DNA of 64,000 nucleotides from Halocaridina rubra (taxonomy: Eukaryota > Arthropoda > Malacostraca > Decapoda > Atyidae): NCBI GenBank assembly GCA_037179515.1, contig JAXCGZ010021098.1, positions 1 through 64,000 on the forward strand, read 5' to 3'. Made by a program: the position numbers and the translations under genes. The number at the start of each line of letters is the position of its first letter. Within the stretch, counting starts at the first letter, position 1. The notes under the pieces are model-generated. The model was not told where the DNA came from. It saw only the letters and a program-made list of their open reading frames with translations, and searched no databases. Below, one piece after another: positions 1 through 64,000 of this stretch.

Positions 1-74
1 GTAACCCCTCATTTATCGCGGGGTTCGGTTCTGGGACCGGCCGCGATAGGTGAATTTCCGCAGAAAAAAAAAAA
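1..74. mobile_element. Tigger/pogo-like terminal sequence (partial)
   Basis: Begins GTAACCCCTCATTTATCGCG and continues with a G/C-rich gttcggttctgggaccggcc segment, the style of Tigger-type terminal inverted repeats. The outermost bases fall just outside the window. The element is interrupted at about 75 by the palindromic repeat. Confidence 0.4.
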
Positions 75-845
75 TTATGACACCAGGATGGGCCAAGAAA
101 TGATAAAATAAAACAGCCTTTATCAGGCTGTAGAGAGAAACAGAGATGGAGAGTGTAATGACCTGTCAGATGTGAAGGGATTATAAAAGATGTGTAATGA
201 ATATCCAATTCTCTGCTGGGTTTTAATATACCTCTGCATTACTTTCATGATGGTCTATTCAAAAATTCTCCTTAGATATTATTATTATTATTATTATTGG
301 CAACAATAATTTACCTTTGATGATGATTGTGGAGATTATTATTGTTATTATTATTACGAATTTGTAATTAAACCATTATTTTTACAATAAATAATGTAGT
401 TTTGGTTGAATGAACAAGAGTTAATTAAAGATTCTCTCTCTCCAATATTCTATTCTACCCAATCCCCCACACTCTCTTTGTCCAGCCAACTTGGGAGGGG
501 CACTGTACACAGTTATTAAATAAACCAACAGATGTATAAACAATGATGAGCCATTAATAATAATAATAATAATAATTATAATTCCACAATCATCATCAAA
601 GGAAAATTATTGTCTCCAATAATAATAATAATAATAATAAGAGCTAAGGAGAATTATTGGAATAGACATCATGAAAGTAATGCAGAGATATATTAAAACC
701 CAGCAGAGAAATGGATATTCATTACACATCTTTTATAATCTCTTCACATCTGACAGGTCATTGCACTCTCCATCTCTGTTTCTCTCTTTACAGCCTGATA
801 AAGGCTGTTTTATTTAATCATTTTTGGCCCGTCCTGGTGTCACAA
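75..845. repeat. Palindromic element with ~270 bp inverted arms
   Basis: Positions ~77-340 and ~565-843 are inverted copies of each other with scattered mismatches. Both start TGACACCAGGA(T/C)GGGCCA and run through the same AAACAGCCTTTATCAGGCTG, TGACCTGTCAGATGTGAAG and GCTGGGTTTTAATAT blocks, ending in (ATT)n. The ~220 bp centre is not paired. No ORF. A further copy of one arm lies at 12090-12475. It is probably a foldback or MITE-like non-autonomous element. Confidence 0.75.
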
Positions 846-889
846 TAATCTTTATTTACTAAGGCTTAGCATATTTTATCTCTTGTCTG

Positions 890-3800
890 AACGTGCTGAA
901 TATAAGACATACATTCATATACACATGCCTCATTCCCACTTGTAAGGGGGAGTGGCCAAACCAAGAAATGCGCATTTACCACGATCCACACATACCTCAA
1001 CCACTCCTCTTAGCTCCTTGGGAATAAAGGTTGCTACATCTCCCCCCCCCCCTCCTTGGGTCATCCACAAGGTAAGTGGGCAAGGATAATATATAATGAG
1101 GCCCTACAGCCACAACTTGTTTATCCCCACCGCTTCAACAAATGGCAACTCCCCTCACACCCATCCACTGAGCTAGCAGGTGTGAGAAATCACTCTGGGC
1201 CGCATCATATATGCACAATCTTCCTCCACTCATTCCCTATCTCTTACACGCACTTCCCTGTTCCACTGACATTCCACGTGCATTCAGTGCTCTTTTCACG
1301 CCATCCATCCATCTCATTCTAGATCTCCCTCTTGATCTAACTCCAATCACTTCTGCACTCCACACTGTCTTCACTATTCGTTCATCACTCATCCTTTCTA
1401 TGTGTCCAAACCATCCCAACACATGCTGATCTAACCTATCTGACAACTTCATTCCAACACCCGTTCTCTGACTGACATCCTCATTTCTTACTCTATCTAT
1501 TCTAGATACACCAATCATACCTCTCAAACATCTCAGCTCCATTACACTCAACTCATTCCTTTCATCCTCTCTTGCATTCCAAGTCTCTGCTCCATACAAT
1601 GCTGTCGGCACAATCACATCTTCATATATCCTTCTCTTTGTATTCATTCCTAAATATCTATTTCTCATTACACTTTTCAATCCACCTAGACATTTACTTG
1701 CTTTCTTCACTCTGTGATTTACCTCTACATCCACTCTTCCACTCTTTAATACATGCGACCCCAGATACTTCTTCACGCAACTCTCCATTCACTCCTATAT
1801 TCAATCTGCCAACATTAACACTCCGTGCACCTCATGACTCTACCCATAATCACTCACAACTTCCTTCTTCCATACTCACTAATAAACTCAGACACCAAAT
1901 TATTCAATGCACTTTCAGTATCAGCCACCAGTACAGTCATCCGTAAATAGCATCTGACTCAATTTCCACAACCTTCCATCTTCACCCATTAGTTCCAAGC
2001 CTCTATCTAATACACTTTTATTTACTTCCTTTACCACTCCATCCATATACACATTTAACAACCATGGCAACATTACATAACCTTGATGTAACCAACCAAT
2101 CACTCATACCATTCCCAACTCTCGCGCATGCTCTACTAGTCATGTAAAAACTATTCACCGCTTTCAACAAACTTTCACTTATTTCATATAGTCGCAACAC
2201 CCTCCACAACCCCTCTCTATCTGCCCTGTCATACGCTTTCGCTAAATCCATAAAGGCCCAAAAAGTGTCTCTACATTTCTCCAAGAACTTCTTATACACC
2301 TGTCTTACTGCAAACACCTAATCTACCTATCCTCTTCCTCTCCTGAACCCACACTGTTCTTCCCCAATCAGTCTCTCGGTACCTTTCTTAATTCTCTCGA
2401 TTAGCACTCTCCCAGATACCTTACCAACTACACTCAACAAACTAATTTCCCTAATACTACTACACTCATACTTATCTCCCTTCCCTTTGTAAAGTGGAAC
2501 TACACATGCACTCCTCCAATGAACTGGGACCCTCCCTTTTCTGAAACATACATTCAACAGCCTAACCATCCATTGTACTAATACCTCCCAACTTTTAACA
2601 AGATTCAGCATGACACCCTCTCCCTGGTGCTTTTCTTGCTCTCAATGCCAAACATATCTCCTCTTTTGTTATATCTCTATCATTCTCATCTCCTAATATT
2701 GGCATTCTCCATTCGTTTTCCAAAGCCACAATCTCTGCCTCTCTATCATCTTCCTCATTCAACAAGTTCTTGAAATATTCAGCCCATCTCTCACCTTAAT
2801 TCATCCACTAGCAATTGCCCATCTTCTCCTTTCACCCTCTGCTATATACCATATTCACCTTTCCTCACTCTTTTCACTTCCTTCCAAAACATCGTTTTAT
2901 TCCTTTCAAAATTCTCAGACAAGCATCTGCCCCACCTTACATCTGCCTCTCCTTGCCTCCCTCACCACGAACTTCGCTAACCTCCGCTTTGCAAAATACC
3001 TTTCATACGTCTCTACAGTACCTACCTGCAACCATACCTCATAAGACCGCTTCTTTTCAGCCACTACTGCACTCACCTGATTATTCCACCATTCACTACT
3101 TTTCCTTTTACTTCAACCAGTTAGTCTCCTTCCACACGCTGCCTCGGCGCACTTATTAACTTCTTCCATGAAACAGCCCCATTCTTCTTCATTTCCCTCC
3201 TCCACTTTCTCTTTCACTACATTTCACACATTTCTCACACTAGCCTTATACTCAAGTCTTTCTCTTATACAATTCATTCACTTTTAGCACCTCTCTTCTC
3301 TTGCTTCTCTTTCTCCCACTCTCACTACTTTCCACTAAATGATGATCAGATATTCCACCACTAGCTCCTCTCAGTACATTCACATCCAATACTCTTCCAG
3401 TCACCCTCCTGTTCACCATAACATAATCAACTACTCTTCCATTATCCACTCTGACCAGTGTATACTTGTGCACATCCTTCTTTTTAAATACAGTATTAGA
3501 AATCAACATCTCTCTCTCAGTACACATTTGTCTCATTTTCTCTCCACTCTCATTCCTACCAGATACTCCATACTTCCCAATTACACCATCCTCTGGCTCC
3601 TTCCCTACTCTAGCATTCAAATCTTCCATCAACACCACATTCACATTCATTTCCAGGTCTTTCAGTCACTCATTCAATGTCATCCAAAATTCTTCTTTTT
3701 CTGCCTCACTTCTTTTACTGCCAGGGCCTTATGCGCTCACAGACGCCCAAGCCTCGCATCACAGCCTCATTTTAGCCACTTAATTGAGAAGATACTTCCT

Positions 3801-4030
3801 TCCATTCTATCACACACTTAGTCTTCGCTTCACTTAATAACAGAGACACTCCCTCTCAACTCTAGACACCCTACCTATCACTCTCCCAAATGTAACCTCG
3901 CCATTCTCTTTTATCTTAAGTTTTGCTCAATGCAAGTACATCTATCTTTCTCTCTACAAACATATTCCCTATCATCTCCCTCTTACTTTCATTTACACCA
4001 CAACTACACACATTCAGACCCCCAATTACT
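890..4030 (-). mobile_element. Decayed RTE-like LINE (family D)
   Basis: Minus-strand pieces, 5' to 3': endonuclease start near 3950 (MFVERKIDVLALSKT), endonuclease C-terminal part 3252-3650 (ISDHHLVE, the SDH motif), RT at 2327-2611 (SACVVPLYKGKGDKYECSS, EEQCGFRRGRG), 2018-2317 (FWAFMDLAKAYDRADREGLW) and 1921-2103 (MDGVVKEVN, LFTDDCT in place of F/YADD), then the C-terminal region 1237-1788 (VPTALYGAETWNA, HVLGWFGHIERM). Frameshifts, stops and a lost first Asp-context show it is dead. Positions 890-1236 are taken as 3' UTR, including a C-run near 1040. It lies just downstream of the host gene, in the same orientation. Confidence 0.75.
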
Positions 4031-4390
4031 AGGGTTCTGGCTGGATATCTCCTGCCAGAATACCCCACATCTCTTGGCTATTCGTAGGAAGTTAAATACA
4101 GAGGAGGAGAGTCTCAGTTCCCCCGCTCTGCCCCATGTAGTCTATTTTAACGGCATGCAGGGGAACATGGAGGAAGCATTCTTAACCCCCCCTATTGGTT
4201 GGGGTAGTAAGCAAAGCAGGGAGAACATCGTGGTTATCTCTTCCTATCTGTAACCTCAGCTAGAAAAAAAATAATCACAAAATTCCTTTTTAGATGAGCA
4301 AAATACATTGACAAACAATTGCAATGTTTTGCAAGATTTAAAAATCCTGACAAATAAAACAAACACTATTACAAAGATTATAAATATATT
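4031..4390. other. Unassigned sequence 3' of host gene
   Basis: Contains a G/C-richer 4040-4260 segment (ctggctggatatctcctgcc...ggcatgcaggggaacatgg) that may be a transposon remnant or the 5' UTR of the adjacent LINE. No coding signal that I trust. Confidence 0.3.
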
Positions 4391-4396
4391 TTTATT
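4391..4396 (-). other. Candidate polyadenylation signal AATAAA
   Basis: AATAAA on the minus strand, 52 nt past the stop of the host gene. The position fits a short 3' UTR, though the region is AT-rich and the hexamer could occur by chance. Confidence 0.45.
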
Positions 4397-4447
4397 AAAA
4401 TTATAAAAGTACCATGATTATATCATTAAAATTCTCCGGTGATATTT

Positions 4448-59018
<54,571 letters not shown>

Positions 59019-59214
59019 CTATAAATGAAGGCAACGCAGTAACTGTACTTATAAACAAGTTAGTATATATTTAGGATTGAATTTTAAGCATTTCTATGTC
59101 TAGTATTACTCTCTGGTAAGGGTTTGAAGGGTCATTTTACAAATGAAACAAACTTTTGCCAGAGCTGTTAAAAATAAAAGACATGAAAAGGTACTAGCAA
59201 ATATCCTGTGGTAC

Positions 59215-59450
59215 CCATGAAGCTTCATATGGAAGCTTCCTTGCAGTATGTAAGGAAGTACGTTTTTAATGTAAGAATAGGTAATAATTTAAACTGCAAA
59301 GCAAAGAAACTGTAAATGCTACTGAGTTCATAACTTTAAGGACTGATAAGATAATATTCACCGAGCATAAAAAAATTAAAACAGCATAAGATGGGGAGTA
59401 GCAAGCATAAAACTTTTTCCCATTTTAGAAATTAGGTACTCTGAAAAAGA
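59215..59450 (+). mobile_element. CR1-like LINE, decayed 3' fragment
   Basis: Positions ~59230-59350 match the end of the C-terminal domain (gaagcttccttgcagtatgt, aaggaagtacgtttttaatg, ttcataactttaaggac), then a decayed 3' UTR (gcaagcataaaactttttcc). Confidence 0.5.
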
Positions 59451-59861
59451 AATGATAAATTTTATATTGGTCTATATGACTTAGTTTTGATGGTTAAGAC
59501 CACTCTTTCATGAGTTCTTTTGAGTATTTGTTTTCTTTGTTTTTTCGAATCTCTTTTATGAGGGGGTTTTCCTTTTCACACTGCAGAAAATGGGGCACAT
59601 TCCTCAGCATCAACAAACATATTTTCTGCTTGTGCAGCAGAAAGTTTTTGCCGACGCACACAAAGAAACCATATTTCGCAAGTATTTGCTTTATTTGTTT
59701 ATATATTCTATTACAAGTGTATAAATCTCGACCACAAACACTTCACAGTTGCTCATATATAGAAATAACTTCCTCAATATGGTTTATCCATTTGAAAATT
59801 GTTTTCAGCGTAGAAAACACCATGCTACTATACTTCCCACTGTTCTGGTTCTCTCTCTCTC

Positions 59862-60900
<1,039 letters not shown>

Positions 60901-60916
60901 TACATCTGTGCTGCAT

Positions 60917-62402
60917 ACCTAATTGTGTTTACGGAAGAGCCCAAAGCTCGTATCTTCCCGTCTCCTGATCGGTTCCATTTTATACTTAGTGATACTTATC
61001 ATACCCGTCCTTAAAACTATGGATTGAGATAGCATTAACTACCTCCTCGCTTAGCCAATTCTAATATTCAACTACTCTTACACTGAAAAAGTATTTCCTT
61101 ACATCCTGCAAAGAAGTTTTCTTACGAAGCTTCAAAAAATGACCTCTAGTTCTAGAGCCAGCCATATCAAAATATCGATCCCTATCCACTCTATCATAAC
61201 CATGAAGGAATTTAAAGACTGTCACCATATCCCCCCTCAATCTTCTAGCTTCGAGTGATGGTAAGGCTAATTCCCTCAGCCTCTCATCATAACTCAGATT
61301 GCGTATTTCTGGCACCAGTTTCGAGGCATGTCTTTGAACTTTTTCAAGCTTGGCTATGTGCTTTTTCAAGTGTGGATTCCAAAAGGGGGCTGCATATTCG
61401 AGTTTTGGCCTCACATAGGTTACATAAATATTTCTGAACATTTCCTTGTCCATGTGCCTGAAGGCTACCCTTACATTTGATAAGAATACATATGCTGCCC
61501 TTACTATGCCAGTTATATGTATTTCTGGATACAAATCTGCCAGTATGTTTACTCCTAGATCTCTCTCATTTTCTGTCTCTTGAAGTTGTACTCCAGCCAC
61601 CGAGTAGTCAAGCTTGGGCCTTCTTGCACTTGTACCCATTCTCATTACTTTACATTTTGAAGTATTGAATTTCATTAGCCACTTTTCTGACCACTCATGC
61701 AGACTATTTAGATCTTCCTGAAGTTCTCTACCATTGTTCTCGTTTCCTACTTTCTTCACAATCTTTGCATCATCTGCAAACATATTCATGAATGAATTTA
61801 CAGACTCTGGTAGGTCATTTACATATACAAGGAACAAAAGTGGCCCTAAAACTGAACCCTGTGGAACTCCACTACTAACTCTTCTCCATTCAGACACTGA
61901 GTGTCTTACTCTAACCCTCTGTTCCCTTCCTTCTAAGTAAGTTTTTATCCATTCCAAGACATTTCCACCTATTCTAGCCATAGCTTGCAGCTTCCTAATA
62001 TGTCTCCCATGTGGAACAGTGTCAAACGCTTTCTGGAAGTCTAGGAATATGCAATCTGCCCAGCCCTCTCTTTCCTGTAAGATTCGGCTTACCTCATCAT
62101 AAAATTCTAATAAGTTTGTTACTGTTGATCTACCTTCTCTGAAGCCATGTTGCCTCACTGACAAAAAGTTGAAGGATTCCAAGTGATGAGAGATATGTTT
62201 CCTTAGTAGTTTCTCCATAACTTTGCAAACTATGCTGGTCAAGGAAACTGGTCTATAGTTCAGAGCCGTAACCCTCCTTCCCTTTTTGAAGATAGGTATC
62301 ACATTTGCTTGTTTCCAGCATCTTGGAATCTCCCCTGACTCCAGTGACTTTTTAAATATGATACTTAGTGATACTGATATTGAGTTTGCACATTTTTTAA
62401 GC
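60917..62402 (-). mobile_element. CR1-like LINE, young 5'-truncated copy
   Basis: ORF 61061-62425 covers RT from VLKKCANSIS-type start (KKCANSISVSLSIIFKKSLE) to the C-terminus, with FLDFQKAFDTVPHGRHI, SSGVPQGSVLGPLLFLVYVN, MFADDAKIVKKV and DRYFDMAGSRTRGHFLKLRK. The last ~25 codons are shifted out by a small change at ~61060 (WNSLS lost). 3' tail aaacacaattaggtatgcag-like at 60917-60930. Joined head-to-head to the next copy at 62402/62403. Confidence 0.82.
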
Positions 62403-63500
62403 ATAAATACTGGGTCAGAGAGCATTATAATAACTGTTGTATATAACCCACCAAGGAACCAGAATAGGCTAGAAGTTTATGAGGAAAGTCATATAGGTAC
62501 TATTGAAGTCATAAACTCAGTTGTTAACATGGCACGGGAGAGAAAATGTAGGATTTTGATTATGAGAGATGTTCATCATAAAGAGATAGATTGGATAAAT
62601 CTTGACTCACACAGTGGTGAGGACTCATTCGGGGCTAGATTCCCAGATTGCATTCAAGGGAATTTCCTACACCAATGTGTAATGGAACCAACGAGGGCCA
62701 GGGGTGGGGATGAGCCATCACTACTTGATCTAGTATTAACAGATAATGTGTTGGATATTGAAAAAATTGAGTATGAACCACCAATTGGAAAGAGTGACCA
62801 CTGTGTGTTGTTGATGGAGTATATCATTGAAGATATTCTGCCTGACAGTAGAGGCACTGAGGACATAAGGAGGAACTATTCAAAAGGAGATTACATCAAA
62901 ATGAATGAGCTTTTTGCAATTATTGACTGGAGAACCTTATTTTACAACAAATCTGTACAAGAAATGTATGACATCTTTTGTGAGAAATATGAGAAGATAG
63001 TAGACTGTTGCATACCTGTCACCAAAGTAGGTGTAATTCATGCCAGAGAGAAATGGTTCGATAATGAGTGTAAAAGAGCTAAGGAGTGGAGAGACAAATG
63101 CTGGAAAAGGTATAGGAGGAGAAAAAACATAAATGCCTGGCAAACCTACAAAAGAGCAAGAAATGACTACCTAAGTAAAAGAAGAGAGGCAGAGAAAGAC
63201 TATGAGAGAGACATCACCAGGAAGGCTAAAGAAAATCCCAAGCTTTTCCACAGCTTTATCAGAGGAAAACCGAAGGTAAAAGAACAGGTTTTAAGGCTAA
63301 AGAGAGTGGATGGAAGCATCACTGAGACGGATGAAGAGATCTGCAAAGCATTGAACAAGGAGTTTCAGTCAGTATTTACAATAGAAAATACCCCCACCCC
63401 CTCAGAATGCAGAGATAGAAGCTCAAGGGCCGGTATTAGAGAACATCAACCTTACAGCCACAGAGGTATGCAAAGCGCTGATGGAGCTAGATGTTCATAA
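62403..63500 (+). CDS. CR1-like endonuclease and linker ORF (partial)
   Basis: About 365 codons in sense: endonuclease C-terminal half with GGDEPSLLDLVLTDNVLDIE and EYEPPIGKSDHCVL, then a basic linker (EKWFDNECKRAKEWRDKCWK, KRARNDYLSKRREAEKDYER) and FHSFIRGKPKVKE before RT. The open frame read from 62286 starts in the neighbouring inverted copy, so its first ~40 codons are not part of this protein. Confidence 0.7.
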   Translation: MNTGSESIIITVVYNPPRNQNRLEVYEESHIGTIEVINSVVNMARERKCRILIMRDVHHKEIDWINLDSHSGEDSFGARFPDCIQGNFLHQCVMEPTRARGGDEPSLLDLVLTDNVLDIEKIEYEPPIGKSDHCVLLMEYIIEDILPDSRGTEDIRRNYSKGDYIKMNELFAIIDWRTLFYNKSVQEMYDIFCEKYEKIVDCCIPVTKVGVIHAREKWFDNECKRAKEWRDKCWKRYRRRKNINAWQTYKRARNDYLSKRREAEKDYERDITRKAKENPKLFHSFIRGKPKVKEQVLRLKRVDGSITETDEEICKALNKEFQSVFTIENTPTPSECRDRSSRAGIREHQPYSHRGMQSADGARCS

Positions 63501-64000
63501 ATCTACTGGTCCTGATGACATATCCCCTCAAGTACTTAAAAATGCGCAAACTCAATATCAGTGGCACTAAGTATCATATTTAAAGTCACTTGAGTCAGGG
63601 GAGATTCCAAGATGCTGGAAACAAGCAAATGTGATACTTATCTTCAAAAAGGGTAGGAGGGATACAGCTCTGAAATATAGACCAGTTTCCTTGACCAGCA
63701 TAGTTTGCAAAGTTATGGAGAAACTACTAAGGAAACATATCTCTTCACTTGGAATCCATCAACTTTATGTCAGTGAGGCAACATGGCTTCAGAGAAGGTA
63801 GATCAACAGTAACAAACTTATTAAAATTTTATGATGAGGTACGCCAAATCTTACAGGAGAGAGGGGGCTGGGCAGATTGCATATTCCTAAACTTCCAGAG
63901 AGCGTTTGACACTGTTCCATAAGGGAGACTTATTAGGAAGCTGCAAGCAATGGCTAGAATAGGTGGAAATGTCTTGGATTGGATGAAACCTTACTTAGAA
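62403..64000 (+). mobile_element. CR1-like LINE, plus copy, runs off window
   Basis: 5'-truncated in the endonuclease (INTGSESIIITVVYNPPRNQ) with MRDVHHKEIDWINLD (GDFN changed to RDVH, catalytic Asp kept), GKSDHCVL, linker to KPKVKEQVLRLKRVDG, then RT out of frame after ~63400 (KNTHPLRMQR frame slip) up to ARIGGNVLDWMKPYLE at the window end. Frameshift near 63395-63410 and GRRDTALKYRPVSL at 63650. Confidence 0.8.

Noticed and set aside
1056..2103. Plus ORFs at 1056-1322, 1211-1429 and 1572-1946
   Set aside because: Antisense to the decayed family D LINE, with no motif.

Overview
The window looks like a stretch of decapod crustacean nuclear genome. It is AT-rich, holds a dozen long (TA)n arrays, and is packed with LINE copies whose proteins (a CR1-like family and a Jockey/BS-like family) have the look of decapod retrotransposons. 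I saw no bacterial-type gene organisation, CRISPR array, tRNA or rRNA. The organism call is an inference from TE style and splice structure.

One host gene spans almost the whole window on the minus strand. Twenty-one short exons, from 59018 down to a stop codon at 4448, join in one reading frame with matching splice phases and give about 1,089 residues. The 5' end lies beyond 59018 and was not found in the window. The N-terminal ~640 residues are a tandem array of a ~40-50 residue module (roughly hNGxxhxxL ... Q-x-h-x-G-x-x-T-F), rich in N-glycosylation sequons and built from exon pairs of phase 0-1 and 1-0. A short basic, helical linker follows. The last ~300 residues look like EPTP-type beta-propeller repeats and run to the C-terminus. 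No membrane segment is visible, so I infer a large secreted or extracellular-matrix protein. I assign no gene symbol.

Introns are filled with transposons. 1-4030: a Tigger-like end, a large palindromic element and a decayed RTE-like LINE downstream of the gene. 6.5-10 kb: CR1-like copies. 11.5-23.9 kb: a nested stack of (TA)n arrays, Tigger pieces, a near-complete CR1-like element with ORF1 and ORF2 (15.0-18.8 kb), a Jockey-like copy (19.0-21.8 kb) and an RTE-like fragment (21.8-22.7 kb). 25-35.4 kb: decayed CR1-like, RTE/I-like and Tigger remnants. 40.3-43.8 kb: the best Jockey-like element. 43.9-48.0 kb: CR1-like copies. 52.3-57.8 kb: further LINE copies. 59.2-64.0 kb: CR1-like copies, including a head-to-head pair, and a Tigger N-terminal remnant.

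Main points of interest: the tandem-module host protein and its exon architecture; the repeated association of (TA)n arrays with transposon ends; two copies of the same ~240 bp element with an array starting at the same edge; two large hairpin-forming sequences; and chimeric CR1-like arrangements.
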